From: Dyadobacter flavalbus
GTDB taxonomy: Bacteria; Bacteroidota; Bacteroidia; Cytophagales; Spirosomataceae
Length of the DNA stretch: 64,000 nucleotides
Direction of reading: 5' to 3'
NCBI RefSeq assembly: GCF_006149045.1
Contig: NZ_VBSN01000066.1
Span: forward strand, 62,001 to 126,000
Shown here: in pieces, positions 9,884-19,391 of the stretch
Layout of the letters: each line of letters starts with the position of its first letter
Position numbering within the stretch: position 1 is the first letter of the stretch
Notes under the pieces: generated by a model
The model's input: only the letters and a program-made list of their open reading frames with translations
Told to the model about the DNA's origin: nothing
The model's database searches: none
Position numbers and translations under genes: made by a program

Positions 9884-10915
9884 ATGTATAAAATTCTTGT
9901 TTCCCCGATACTTTTTCTTTTTGATGCCGAGCGGATTCATTACTTTGTTTGTGAGGTATTATTGCTTGCTTTTAAAATCCCGTTTGTCCCGCAGCTGTTA
10001 AGGTCTTTGTATACTTACGAACATCCGGACCTTGTTCAGGAAGTAGCCGGGTTGCGTTTCCGTAATCCCGTGGGGCTTGCAGCAGGATTTGACAAAAATG
10101 CCGAACTCGTTGATCAGCTGGATGCGCTCGGATTCGGTTTTATAGAAATCGGGACTGTAACGCCAAAGCCGCAGCCGGGAAATGACAAGCCGAGGCTGTT
10201 TCGCCTGAAAAGTGACAAGGCGTTGATAAACCGGATGGGTTTCAACAATAAAGGGGCAGCCGTAGCAGCGGCAAAGCTGGCCAGCAGGAAATCGAAAATT
10301 CTGGTTGGAGGCAACATCGGTAAAAATAAGGATACGCCGAACGAGCAGGCATTAAGTGATTATCTGATCTGTTTCCGCGAACTTTTTGACTTTGTTGATT
10401 ATTTTGTGGTGAATGTAAGCTCTCCGAATACGCCGGGACTACGCGATCTTCAGGAAAAAGCGCCGCTTACCGCGTTGCTGAAAGAACTTCAGAAAAAGAA
10501 CAGGGAAAGATTCAACCCGAAACCGATTTTTCTGAAAATCGCTCCGGACCTGACATGGAACCAGCTGGATGATATTATTGACATCGTAAAAGAAACCGGA
10601 ATCGCCGGTGTCATTGCAACCAATACCACGATCAGCCGCAAGAACCTGCGTACAAGTCCGGAGGAAATCGAAAAAATGGGTGCAGGAGGTTTGAGCGGAG
10701 CGCCGCTGGCACATCAGTCAACTGAAGTAATTCGTTACCTTTGTGATAAATCCGGTTACGCATTTCCAGTTATTGGCGTGGGCGGAATTGCTTCGCCGGA
10801 AGAAGCGAAGAACAAGAGAAAGGCCGGTGCGGTTCTGATACAGTTATATACAGGCTTTATTTATGAAGGGCCGGGTTTGGTAAAAAGAATATGCAAGGCG
10901 CTGGTTAACCCATGA
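9884..10915 (+). CDS. pyrD: Dihydroorotate dehydrogenase (quinone), class 2
   Basis: A 343-residue protein that oxidises dihydroorotate to orotate in pyrimidine synthesis, passing electrons to quinone. The N-terminal amphipathic segment (about 1-40) typical of membrane-associated class 2 enzymes is present. FMN-binding motifs include GLAAGFDKNAEL (about 65-75) and IGTVTPKPQPGN (89-100). The catalytic base region NVSSPNTPGLRDLQ (about 177-190) uses serine, as in class 2, not cysteine. The C-terminal LIQLYTGFIYEGP binds FMN phosphate. Length matches the family. The gene is 46 bases upstream of ftsK in the same direction. Confidence 0.95.
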   Translation: MYKILVSPILFLFDAERIHYFVCEVLLLAFKIPFVPQLLRSLYTYEHPDLVQEVAGLRFRNPVGLAAGFDKNAELVDQLDALGFGFIEIGTVTPKPQPGNDKPRLFRLKSDKALINRMGFNNKGAAVAAAKLASRKSKILVGGNIGKNKDTPNEQALSDYLICFRELFDFVDYFVVNVSSPNTPGLRDLQEKAPLTALLKELQKKNRERFNPKPIFLKIAPDLTWNQLDDIIDIVKETGIAGVIATNTTISRKNLRTSPEEIEKMGAGGLSGAPLAHQSTEVIRYLCDKSGYAFPVIGVGGIASPEEAKNKRKAGAVLIQLYTGFIYEGPGLVKRICKALVNP

Positions 10916-10961
10916 GAAAATCGGGAGTAAAATTATACTTGACGTATCAGAATTAAAGTAA

Positions 10962-13502
10962 ATGTCCGTAAATAAGCCAAGAGGAAATATAAACCGCCCG
11001 AAAGCAGAAGAATTGCCAGGTTCCCGATTTCGTATTTCATTCGACTGGGAACATATTTTTTCCAGTCCGAAAAATACACTGGCCTGGGGTACATTCTTTA
11101 TTGTACTCGGGCTATTTCTGGAAATATCATTTCTGTCCTACATTGCCACCGGGCTTTCAGACCAAAGCGTAATCGACGGCCTCGGACATGAATCCATCCG
11201 TGATGCCGGCCGTCAGACCCGCAATTTTTTTGGCGTGCTCGGCGCTGTAATTTCCCATTTCTTTGTTTACCGCTGGTTTGGAATTGGTGCGCTGCTTGTG
11301 CCGCTGATCCCTTTTGTCACAGGCTGGAAAATGGCGTTCGGGAAAGAACTGCTGCCGCTAAGCCGAACGACAAAGGAAGTGATCTTCTTTACTTTATGGC
11401 TCAGCGTGCTGATGGGCTACGTCGTGCTGATGAGCAATTCCGAGAATTCCGGCAGCTTTATTGCAGGAGGAATCGGATACATCGTAAATGTTTTCCTGTT
11501 CGACTGGCTGAAATGGGGCAGTATTATCCCGATTATCTTTTCATTGTTTGTTTTTGCCGTTTTCTTTTACGACGCAAGATCGGCCATTGAAGCCTGGCAG
11601 CTTAAGAATGCCAAGCCTGAAGTGATGCCGGATCAGCAGCAGGAGGAAACCAGCGTTGCTGTGCCCGAAGCCGAGCCGGAAGAAAAGCCCGTTGTACCCG
11701 AAAGCGCTTTTACATCCGTTGTGAACGGGACCTATGATGATATTTATGTCGAAAAAGGAGAGGAACCGGAAGAAGAACCCGTTGAAGAAGAAGAGGATGA
11801 AGATCCGCATCTGCCGGAGGTAATTGTTCCCGCACCGATCATTTTGCCCGTTATGCCAGTTATGTCCGTAAGTCCTGCGGAACCCGCCGTGCTGGAACTG
11901 GAAGTGGAAACGCCTATGGCCGTCAGCGAGCCTATGGAAGAGTATGAGGAAGAAGACATCAGTGCGTCGATTGTCAGGGAATTCGGTCAGTATGATCCCA
12001 TGCTGGATCTGCCTTCGTATCATTTTCCGGATATTACTTTGCTGAATGATGTTGTAGATAACCAGCATGAAAAAGTAAGTCAGGAAGAGCTGGAAAGCAA
12101 CAAGACCAAAATTGTGGATACGCTGGGAAGTTACGGCATCAATATTTCCAAGATCAAGGCGACGATCGGGCCAACTGTAACGCTTTACGAGATTATCCCG
12201 GAGGCGGGTGTCAGGATTTCCAAGATCAAAAACCTGGAAGGCGACATTGCACTGAGCCTTGCCGCTTTGGGTATACGGATCATTGCGCCTATGCCCGGCC
12301 GCGGAACGATCGGGATTGAAGTACCCAATAAAAACCGGGAAACTGTTTTTATCCGTTCGGTTCTGGCCAATGAGCGCTTTCAGAAAGCCAATTATGATCT
12401 GCCTATTGTGCTGGGAAAAACGATTTCCAACGACATTCATATTGTCGATCTTGCCAAAATGCCGCACTTGCTGATGGCCGGTGCAACAGGTCAGGGAAAG
12501 TCGGTCGGGCTGAACGTTATTCTTGCTTCGCTTATTTACAAAAAGCATCCGGCGGAACTGAAATTTGTTCTTGTTGACCCGAAAAAGGTGGAACTAACAC
12601 TGTTCAACAAGCTGGAAAGGCATTTTCTCGCCAAGCTTCCGAATGCCGAAGAAGCCATCATAACGGATACCAAAAAGGTAATTTTTACGCTGAATTCACT
12701 ATGTATTGAAATGGATTCGCGCTATGACCTTCTGAAAGAAGCAGCCGTAAGGAACCTGAAAGAATACAATGCCAAATTTGCCCAACGCAGGCTGAACCCT
12801 GAAAAGGGACACCGTTTTCTGCCTTATATCGTACTGGTCATTGATGAACTTGCAGATTTGATGATGACTGCCGGCAAAGAAGTGGAAACACCGATTGCGC
12901 GTCTTGCACAGCTTGCGCGTGCCGTCGGAATACATCTTGTTGTGGCTACGCAGCGGCCTTCGGTAAAGGTCATTACAGGTCTTATCAAAGCAAACTTTCC
13001 GGCGCGTTTGTCGTTCCGGGTTACATCCAGCATCGATTCACGGACCATTCTTGATATGGGCGGCGCGGAGCAGCTTGTAGGGCAGGGAGATATGCTCCTT
13101 GCGATCAACTCCGAAGTGATCCGTCTGCAGTGTCCGTTCATTGATACCCGCGAAATTGAAGATGTGTGCGAATACATTGGTGCACAGCGTGGCTACGACG
13201 ATGCCTATGCGCTTCCTGAATACGAAGGCGAAGATGCAGCGGAATCAAGAAGCGAGCTGAACCCGGACGATTTTGATGCATTGCTGCCTGACGCAGCCCG
13301 GCTGATCATTACGCATCAGCAGGGAAGTACCTCGCTGATTCAGCGCAAAATGAAGCTGGGTTATAACCGCGCCGGCCGGATTATGGATCAGCTGGAAATA
13401 CTCGGCATCGTGGGCCCGTTTACGGGAAGTAAAGCTCGGGATGTCATGTTCCATGATCTGGGCGGTCTTGAAGAACATCTTCGTGTAATGGGCGTAGGCT
13501 GA
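10962..13502 (+). CDS. ftsK: DNA translocase FtsK/SpoIIIE
   Basis: An 846-residue division-site DNA pump that clears chromosome ends from the closing septum and activates dimer resolution. Layout: about four membrane helices (about 40-200), a short acidic Glu/Pro-rich linker (about 215-330), then the alpha-beta motor with Walker A GATGQGKS (507-514) and Walker B FLPYIVLVIDELADLM, and a C-terminal winged-helix gamma domain (about 775-830, SLIQRKMKLGYNRAGRIMDQLE) that reads KOPS-type polar sequences. The linker is much shorter than in E. coli, as usual for Bacteroidota. It is followed by lolA, the same order as in E. coli. Confidence 0.95.
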   Translation: MSVNKPRGNINRPKAEELPGSRFRISFDWEHIFSSPKNTLAWGTFFIVLGLFLEISFLSYIATGLSDQSVIDGLGHESIRDAGRQTRNFFGVLGAVISHFFVYRWFGIGALLVPLIPFVTGWKMAFGKELLPLSRTTKEVIFFTLWLSVLMGYVVLMSNSENSGSFIAGGIGYIVNVFLFDWLKWGSIIPIIFSLFVFAVFFYDARSAIEAWQLKNAKPEVMPDQQQEETSVAVPEAEPEEKPVVPESAFTSVVNGTYDDIYVEKGEEPEEEPVEEEEDEDPHLPEVIVPAPIILPVMPVMSVSPAEPAVLELEVETPMAVSEPMEEYEEEDISASIVREFGQYDPMLDLPSYHFPDITLLNDVVDNQHEKVSQEELESNKTKIVDTLGSYGINISKIKATIGPTVTLYEIIPEAGVRISKIKNLEGDIALSLAALGIRIIAPMPGRGTIGIEVPNKNRETVFIRSVLANERFQKANYDLPIVLGKTISNDIHIVDLAKMPHLLMAGATGQGKSVGLNVILASLIYKKHPAELKFVLVDPKKVELTLFNKLERHFLAKLPNAEEAIITDTKKVIFTLNSLCIEMDSRYDLLKEAAVRNLKEYNAKFAQRRLNPEKGHRFLPYIVLVIDELADLMMTAGKEVETPIARLAQLARAVGIHLVVATQRPSVKVITGLIKANFPARLSFRVTSSIDSRTILDMGGAEQLVGQGDMLLAINSEVIRLQCPFIDTREIEDVCEYIGAQRGYDDAYALPEYEGEDAAESRSELNPDDFDALLPDAARLIITHQQGSTSLIQRKMKLGYNRAGRIMDQLEILGIVGPFTGSKARDVMFHDLGGLEEHLRVMGVG

Positions 13503-13635
13503 GCAAACCGGTATATTGCAGTCTTTATAAATCATCTTTTAACGGTTTAAACCTTCATCCCGGATGTTGGTCTAAATTTTGTAAACAGCCTGAATAACCC
13601 ATTTTACTTAACTAACTAAAAACCAAATCAATTAT

Positions 13636-14286
13636 ATGAAAAACTGGAAAATAAGTGCCTGCTGGCTAGCCATCATGGTGATTTCACTTCTGGGAACTGC
13701 AGATGTGCAGGCGCAGGGCGATAAAAAGTCAACAGCCATTCTGGAAGCCATGAGCAACAAATACCAGAAGATCAAATCCTTTAAAGCGGTATTTTCCTAC
13801 ATTCCGGAAGGCCAGAAACCCTTAAAGGGCGAAGCAACTGTAAAAGGGACCAAGTTCAGGCTTAAAATGGCCGGTCAGGAAATATTTAACGATGGCAAAC
13901 TGATGGCTACGTACATCAAGGAAACCAATGAAGTCAATCTTCAGGATTTCGATCCCACTGCAACGGGCGACCTGGATCCGACCAAGATTTATACAGCTTA
14001 TAAAAAAGGCTTCAAGTACGCTTATCTGAAAGAAAAAAAGGAAGGCAACAAAACGCTTGATGTTGTGGAACTGACTTCAACCAATAAAACCAGTCAGGTC
14101 AACAAAGTACAGATTGAAGTCAACAAGGCTGACAATGCCATCAGCAGCTGGAAAATTTTCCAGAAAAACGGACAGGTTGTTACTTACAAAGTAGAACAGT
14201 TCCTTCCTGATGTAAATGTCGCCGACAGCTTTTTTGCATTTAATTCCAAGATGTATCCCGGCGTGGAAGTTGTGGATCTGAGATAA
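13636..14286 (+). CDS. lolA: LolA, periplasmic outer-membrane lipoprotein carrier
   Basis: A 216-residue protein with a signal peptide (cleavage after about residue 26, VQAQ). The LolA fold is seen in the early AILEAMSNKYQKIKSFKAVFSY segment and the later YKVEQFLPDVNVADSFFAFN. LolA takes lipoproteins from the LolCDE exporter and carries them across the periplasm. Location directly after ftsK supports the call. A strong terminator lies 18 bases after the stop. Bacteroidota LolA proteins diverge strongly from E. coli, so family membership is clearer than detailed mechanism. Confidence 0.8.
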   Translation: MKNWKISACWLAIMVISLLGTADVQAQGDKKSTAILEAMSNKYQKIKSFKAVFSYIPEGQKPLKGEATVKGTKFRLKMAGQEIFNDGKLMATYIKETNEVNLQDFDPTATGDLDPTKIYTAYKKGFKYAYLKEKKEGNKTLDVVELTSTNKTSQVNKVQIEVNKADNAISSWKIFQKNGQVVTYKVEQFLPDVNVADSFFAFNSKMYPGVEVVDLR

Positions 14287-14303
14287 AATACATTTTATTC
14301 TAT

Positions 14304-14349
14304 AAAACAAACCGGGCTGAAATCAACTGATTTCAGCCCGGTTTGTTTT
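14304..14349 (+). terminator. Intrinsic terminator after lolA
   Basis: Perfect 22-bp inverted repeat (arms 14304-14325 and 14328-14349) containing ACCGGGCTGAAATCA and its complement. A on the left and T on the right flank the G+C core, so it could stop transcription in both directions. Confidence 0.85.
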
Positions 14350-14370
14350 GCATGTTGCAAAGTAAGTTTA

Positions 14371-14419
14371 GAGTAACAGCTAACAGCTCAAAGCTAACAG
14401 CTATTAGCTAACAACTACT
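14371..14419 (+). repeat. Heptad-periodic AGCTAAC array (array A)
   Basis: Seven consecutive 7-base units, five of them beginning AGCT (AGCTAAC three times, AGCTCAA, AGCTATT). The last unit runs into the stop codon of the convergent gene ending at 14415. Related degenerate heptads occur at 33079-33127 and 35728-35871. Confidence 0.7.
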
Positions 14420-14885
14420 TGCTGATCAGTTGATGCAGATCACGGTATTTCTTGATCAGGTTATGCGATTCAAGCAGCTCTGCTTTCTGGTTGGCAATCA
14501 GCTGTCTTACATGCACCGGAAGGTCAACGCTTGTTGCAAGTGCATCGTCATAAGCTTCCTGTGCCGCATCTTCGCCGTATTCGCAGCTTTCCAGTGCAGA
14601 AGCTCTGTCATGGCCTGTGAATGTAGCTTTGATATCCATCCACACACGATATATTTTTCCTGAGTTGGTCGTTCCGGAGGCAACTTCGCCGCCCAGACTT
14701 CTTATTTCACTGCTTAGTTCCTTTATATTTTCACGGCTTTCATTGGCCATTTTCTGAAATATTCCTTTCAAATCAATATCAATGTCTTTTACGTCATTCA
14801 ATGCCGTTTCATAGCCATCAATACGGTCATTATTTATTTTGATAAGGTCATTCAAAACCTCCACAAGATCTTCATTGGTATCCAT
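14415..14885 (-). CDS. PA2169-family four-helix-bundle protein (DUF2383)
   Basis: A 156-residue soluble, mostly helical protein of the ferritin-like PA2169/DUF2383 family. Conserved features include LNDLIKINNDRIDGYETAL near the start, the central GGEVASGTTNSGKIYRVWMDIK turn and the CEYGEDAAQEAYDDAL helix carrying acidic residues and a Tyr. The family is widespread and often stress-induced, but its biochemical role is not settled. The gene is single and convergent with lolA, with the lolA hairpin and a heptad array between them. A near -7 box (TACATTTT) lies upstream on the minus strand. Confidence 0.8.
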   Translation of the reverse strand: MDTNEDLVEVLNDLIKINNDRIDGYETALNDVKDIDIDLKGIFQKMANESRENIKELSSEIRSLGGEVASGTTNSGKIYRVWMDIKATFTGHDRASALESCEYGEDAAQEAYDDALATSVDLPVHVRQLIANQKAELLESHNLIKKYRDLHQLISK

Positions 14886-15095
14886 ATTTTTTATATTTAA
14901 TGTTTGTGATAAATTTTTGATTGCTTACCTGAAAATGTAAAATCCTGTGCCATTCACATCCGTTTTGAAAACACAGGAATAATGCTGAAATAGTTGTGTA
15001 CTTGTAGCTGTTTTTGCCCGGTAGAAAAGACAGATGTGAATCTTGACTTTTTTTTGAGTTTAGTAACAGACAGATTATCAGCAGTAAACAGGTTT

Positions 15096-15122
15096 TTTGT
15101 AAACGTTTGTTTACAAATTTTT
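15096..15122 (-). terminator. Candidate hairpin downstream of topoisomerase IB
   Basis: Inverted repeat TTTGTAAAC (15096-15104) and GTTTACAAA (15109-15117) with a 4-base loop, 28 bases beyond the stop of the minus-strand topoisomerase gene. T runs flank it on the plus strand, A on the minus strand, so polarity is unclear. Confidence 0.4.
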
Positions 15123-15149
15123 CAGGCTGCAGGCAAAGCGGTTTTATGT

Positions 15150-16250
15150 TTAAACCTGATGTGCCAGCAGTGATTTTACATACTGTTCACTGGATGAAAA
15201 GTTTTTTATTTCTTCAACCTGTTTGTTCAGAAAGCGCTGGATTTTACCATTTTCATAAGCCCTGAAAACAGCCGGATGCACGTAGTATTTTTTACAGACG
15301 GCACGGGTATTTCCCAGATGTGCCGCAACCACGTCAAGGCAAGTATTTACAACGCGGGTATATTGCCGCTGAGACTGAAACTTTTCCTGATGACTGAGAA
15401 ATTCAAAAGCCGTTACAGTTCCCATCCACGTCCTGAAATCCTTGGCAGAGAAATGCGAGCCTGTATGTTCATGAATATAGTCATTGACCTGCCGTGCATT
15501 GAGTGAACATTTGCCGCCGCTTTCACTTGTATATTGGAAAAGTCTTTTTCCTGGCATTTCCTTATACTGCTTCACAAGTCTGGCCAGCTGTGTATCACGC
15601 AGCGTTATATCTTGCTTAACGCCTTTTTTTCCTGTGAATACAAACCGGATCGTACTTCCTTTTACCGTAGCGCATTTGGAGTCCAGCGTTGTGATTCCCG
15701 ATGAGCCGTGTTTCAGTTTGTACCGCTGATTACCAACGCGGATACACGTTTTATCCATCAGTTTTACTACAAGCGCAATCGTTTTGTTAAGGTCAAAATT
15801 CCTTTTGCGCAAGTCGTGTTCCACTTGCTCGCGCAGTTGCGGCAAGGCTTCGGAAAAATTAAGTAATCTGTAGTATTTGGTCTGGTTACGGATGAGGTTC
15901 CAGTGCGGATGATAACGGTATTGCTTGCGGCCGGCTTCATCAATCCCGGTGGCCTGAAGGTGTGCATCCGGGTCTTCACTGATCCAGACTTCCTTCCATG
16001 CCGGCGGAAGCACAAGCGACTTGATTCTTCTGATCGCTTCTTTGTCTTTGCACCTGTTGCCGTCTTTGTCAAGATAAAAGAAACGGGGTGATTTGCCTTT
16101 CCGGATAAAACCCGGCGCTGTACCGGACTGGATATAATTCAACCCCGCTGCTGCGGCTGTGAGCGCAGGGTCTTTTTTAAGTTTCTTGAATTGTTTTGCA
16201 GAGATAACTGGCGCTTCTGTCAACGTTCCAACTGCTACGGCTACCGACAT
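15150..16250 (-). CDS. Bacterial (poxvirus-like) DNA topoisomerase IB
   Basis: A 366-residue type IB topoisomerase that relaxes supercoils of either sign through a 3'-phosphotyrosyl intermediate. Seen: the N-terminal domain with GFIRKGKSPRFFYLDKDG and IKSLVLPPAWKEVWI, the ATGIDEAGRKQYRYH segment, the core KLMDKTCIRVGNQRY, and the C-terminal NTRAVCKKYYVHPAVF with the nucleophile most likely Tyr323. The KDFRTW segment supplies a catalytic Arg. Length is standard for bacterial TopIB. It is a non-essential accessory topoisomerase in bacteria. It stands alone between unrelated genes. Confidence 0.92.
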   Translation of the reverse strand: MSVAVAVGTLTEAPVISAKQFKKLKKDPALTAAAAGLNYIQSGTAPGFIRKGKSPRFFYLDKDGNRCKDKEAIRRIKSLVLPPAWKEVWISEDPDAHLQATGIDEAGRKQYRYHPHWNLIRNQTKYYRLLNFSEALPQLREQVEHDLRKRNFDLNKTIALVVKLMDKTCIRVGNQRYKLKHGSSGITTLDSKCATVKGSTIRFVFTGKKGVKQDITLRDTQLARLVKQYKEMPGKRLFQYTSESGGKCSLNARQVNDYIHEHTGSHFSAKDFRTWMGTVTAFEFLSHQEKFQSQRQYTRVVNTCLDVVAAHLGNTRAVCKKYYVHPAVFRAYENGKIQRFLNKQVEEIKNFSSSEQYVKSLLAHQV

Positions 16251-16465
16251 GTTATTTACTTTAAACTGTTTTATCTGCTAATAACAAAGTGATACCAGTT
16301 TGAAAATAAATAAAACGGCCGAAGGGATTTGAAGCTATGTTGTTGAAAATTAATGAAGTACGTAATCAAAACAAGCTTTAATGCAAATGCCCGCATTCGG
16401 GAATCTTTCACTTCCGGCTTTTGCTGAGGAACATTGTACTCATTTTATGGGGAAGCCGGAATGCT

Positions 16466-18751
16466 TTAATCCTTGTTTACAGGGAAATAGATATTGAAAA
16501 CCGAGCCTTTGTCCAGTTCGGAATCAGCTTTGATAAAACCGCCGTGATTTTCCATGATTTTCTTGCAAATAGCGAGTCCAATACCGGTTCCCGGATATTT
16601 ATGAGCCGGGTGCAGCCGCTGGAATACATCAAAAATCCGGGTTGTATATTCGTTTTCAAATCCGATTCCATTGTCTTCGAATGAAAGCATGTAATATTGC
16701 TGTTCATCCGAAACCTGGTTTTTTTCCTCGGTTACAATATTTACACGGATCCGGACAACAGGACTTACATCAGTTTTGGAGAACTTGATTGCATTGCTGA
16801 TCAGATTGATAAACAGCTGATGAATCTGAAACGGAATAATGCTGAGCGTTGGCAGCGGGTCGGAATGGACAACTGCTTTCTTTTCCTCTATATTTTCGTT
16901 CAGTTCGCTGAGTACGTTCCGCAGGACCAGATTAAGGTCCGTCTTTTCAAAAACCTTCTCCATGCTTCCGGCTTTTGAGTAATTCAGAATGTCTTCAATA
17001 AGAATCTGCATTTTGTGCGCAGCAAAACGCATGCGTTCCACAGAATCCTTTACCTGAACGGAAAGGTCGGGGTCTTCCCGATCCAGTACTTTTGAAGCAA
17101 ATATCTGAATTTTTCTCAACGGCTCTTTCAAGTCGTGCGTACTGATCCAGTTGAGGTTTGCAAGTTCCTTGTTTGCTGTTTTAAGCTCTTCATTCAGCAG
17201 CCGGTTCTTTTTTTCCTGCGTGCGGATAATCTGAAAATTGATGTGCTTCTGCAATGCATAGGAAAAGCTCGACGCAGCGTTCAGTTCCGACTTACGCCAT
17301 GGATTGCTCTTGTATTTGACCACTTCCATCCACAATTCAAAGGATTTGCGCGGTGAAAGCCTGAACCCGTTTTCACTTTGCAAGACTGCCTTTTTCGGAT
17401 CGCCTGCCCAGTTTATGGTTTCAACCTTTTCGGGCCGCATCCATAAAACTCCGTTCGCATTTCCCGAATTCAGCGGATGATATATAATCCCGGAAACAAG
17501 CCTGGACAATTCATTTCCATCCGGATAAACTGTGGACAGGCTGAAAGTATCCATTCCATGATTCGGGTATTCTCCTGACAGAAAATGAAAAAGCCGGATC
17601 AGTTTTTCATCTTCAGGCATATCGCCGTTTTTATACAGCTTTCCATTATAATAAAGTGCGCTGCTGTTTGCATTGGCCAGTTTCAGAATGGAAGGTGACT
17701 GAAAATGGGTTTCAATAAAGTTTTCATTATCATGCAGCAATTCCAGCGAATCCACCAGGGCTTTGTCTACTTCCCGGCCTACTTCAAACTCTTCCGCAAC
17801 TTCTCTCACAGAAATCTGCGAAGTAAGAAAATGGCCCTGAAGCAAAGCCGAAAGCCTTGTATAATGCGGCAGGATTTTGGGAGAATAATGATGACACGCA
17901 ATAAGGCCCCACAATTTATGATTCTGCAGAAGTGAAATCGTAAGCGTTGCACCAACGCCCATATTCTGCAGATATTCTATATGAATCGGAGAAACGCTCC
18001 GTAAGATGGAATTGCTTAAATCAAGTGACTTGTTGCTTTTTTCTGTAGAATCGTCAAGCGTAAGAATCGGTACGGGCTTGTAATTGATATCTGCAATCAT
18101 CCTTAACGGATTGCGGATGTACAGTTCCCGGGCCTGCACCGGAATATCCGAATGCGGATATTTCTGGCCGGCGAACGAGACGAAATCTTCGTTTCTGCTC
18201 TCTGCAATGACTTCGCCGTTGTAATCAGGATCAAATTTGTAGATCATTACCCGGTCATAACCGGTTATGGCGCGTGTCTCGTTTGCAATTTCCTGGCAGA
18301 GTTCGGGCAGGTAAGTGGCTCTCTCCATAATCGACACAAACTTCCGCGTCTGATTGTAAAGATTGGGCAGATTAAGTGTTCCGTCCGGAAAAGGTTCCAG
18401 TTCCAGAATAATCGTATCGCCGCTTTTGTGTACGGTTGTATTATAAGGTACCTCGCTCAGTGTAAAGACAAAAGGCTTTGCCGTATCTATGAATTCTTCA
18501 TTTGCATACAGGATAAAATCAGCACTCTGGTCTGCCGGAAAAACATCGGATAATACCTTTCCCAAAACAGATTCCGGTCTGAAATCAACATATGTATGGA
18601 TGTTTTCACTGCAGAAATCAATTTTATAAGAGTCTTTTTTGATGCCCAGCAGAAAACCGTGAGGCTGAATACTTCCGGGAATATGTATGGGTTCACTTTC
18701 GCAATTTGTCAAATTGACGTTGTCCCGGTTTACAATATTTTTGATATTCAT
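16466..18751 (-). CDS. bphP: Bacteriophytochrome histidine kinase
   Basis: A 761-residue red/far-red photoreceptor kinase. The N-terminal PAS domain has the biliverdin-binding Cys18 in NLTNCESEPIHIPGSIQPHG, as in bacterial rather than plant phytochromes. The GAF domain carries YPHSDIPVQARELY (PASDIP-type motif) and CHHYSPKILPHYTR; PHY follows (about 320-500). The output module has the HisKA phosphoacceptor His539 in STHDLKEPLRK, N box LFINLISNAIKF, and G boxes DNGIGFE and GTGIGLAICKK. It has no receiver domain of its own. It is last in an operon behind a heme oxygenase that makes its chromophore and a response regulator that is its likely partner. Confidence 0.95.
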   Translation of the reverse strand: MNIKNIVNRDNVNLTNCESEPIHIPGSIQPHGFLLGIKKDSYKIDFCSENIHTYVDFRPESVLGKVLSDVFPADQSADFILYANEEFIDTAKPFVFTLSEVPYNTTVHKSGDTIILELEPFPDGTLNLPNLYNQTRKFVSIMERATYLPELCQEIANETRAITGYDRVMIYKFDPDYNGEVIAESRNEDFVSFAGQKYPHSDIPVQARELYIRNPLRMIADINYKPVPILTLDDSTEKSNKSLDLSNSILRSVSPIHIEYLQNMGVGATLTISLLQNHKLWGLIACHHYSPKILPHYTRLSALLQGHFLTSQISVREVAEEFEVGREVDKALVDSLELLHDNENFIETHFQSPSILKLANANSSALYYNGKLYKNGDMPEDEKLIRLFHFLSGEYPNHGMDTFSLSTVYPDGNELSRLVSGIIYHPLNSGNANGVLWMRPEKVETINWAGDPKKAVLQSENGFRLSPRKSFELWMEVVKYKSNPWRKSELNAASSFSYALQKHINFQIIRTQEKKNRLLNEELKTANKELANLNWISTHDLKEPLRKIQIFASKVLDREDPDLSVQVKDSVERMRFAAHKMQILIEDILNYSKAGSMEKVFEKTDLNLVLRNVLSELNENIEEKKAVVHSDPLPTLSIIPFQIHQLFINLISNAIKFSKTDVSPVVRIRVNIVTEEKNQVSDEQQYYMLSFEDNGIGFENEYTTRIFDVFQRLHPAHKYPGTGIGLAICKKIMENHGGFIKADSELDKGSVFNIYFPVNKD

Positions 18752-18762
18752 AAATTCGATTA

Positions 18763-19365
18763 CTACTTTCTAAGCCAGGTATCCGTTATATTGAATGTCT
18801 TTATTGCACTGTCGATTATCGTCTGACCTTCCCTGTTTTCAGCAGCAAACCGCGCTGTTTCTGAAATAAAGGATTTCCACATCGGGCCGGTTTCCTGTCC
18901 GTACCCCCAGAAATAGGCAGCGCCGTGTTCTGCATCCAGGCCAAGATACTGATTTATATGTTTGTACAAAATTCTTCCGCCCAGCGACGAGCCTTCCAGT
19001 ACATACATAATGCCCAGTGCTTCTGCCACCGTAGAAAATTCATACTGATAATACGGCAATTCATCTATCTTCAGATCAGTAAAGCCCGTAAAAGAAAGGT
19101 CTTCTATGATTTTTCCGGATTTATACCGCTTTTCAAGCTGCGGCACAATATGGTTTAATTTCGGGAAAACCTGATCTTCACATGCAATAGTCAGACCGTA
19201 TAATCCCGACAGGTATTTCTGATAATCTGCCTGCGTTACAGAAGGATTCAGGATAGCTTTTGAAAGATAGTTTTCTTCTAATTTCTGGTGACTTTCTGCT
19301 GTCTGATGTCTTAGTTCTTTAATAAATATTTCCTGTTCTTTATTAAAAACATGCGCTTCATTCAT
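18763..19365 (-). CDS. bphO: Biliverdin-producing heme oxygenase (BphO type)
   Basis: A 200-residue cytoplasmic enzyme that opens heme to biliverdin, CO and iron. The proximal heme ligand is His26 in LRHQTAESHQKLE, and the distal-helix signature ALGIMYVLEGSSLGGRIL is intact. It lies 11 bases upstream of the phytochrome gene and 26 bases downstream of the response regulator, so the operon supplies sensor and chromophore together. The ATG at 19365 is chosen; a TTG 15 bases upstream is in frame but less likely. Confidence 0.93.
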   Translation of the reverse strand: MNEAHVFNKEQEIFIKELRHQTAESHQKLEENYLSKAILNPSVTQADYQKYLSGLYGLTIACEDQVFPKLNHIVPQLEKRYKSGKIIEDLSFTGFTDLKIDELPYYQYEFSTVAEALGIMYVLEGSSLGGRILYKHINQYLGLDAEHGAAYFWGYGQETGPMWKSFISETARFAAENREGQTIIDSAIKTFNITDTWLRK

Positions 19366-19391
19366 AGAATGCAAATTCAAAACTTTTTAAC

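Noticed and set aside
11541..12548. Long minus-strand open frame inside ftsK
   Set aside because: It is antisense to clear FtsK coding sequence and its translation is low-complexity (Asn/Phe/Arg-rich) without a domain.
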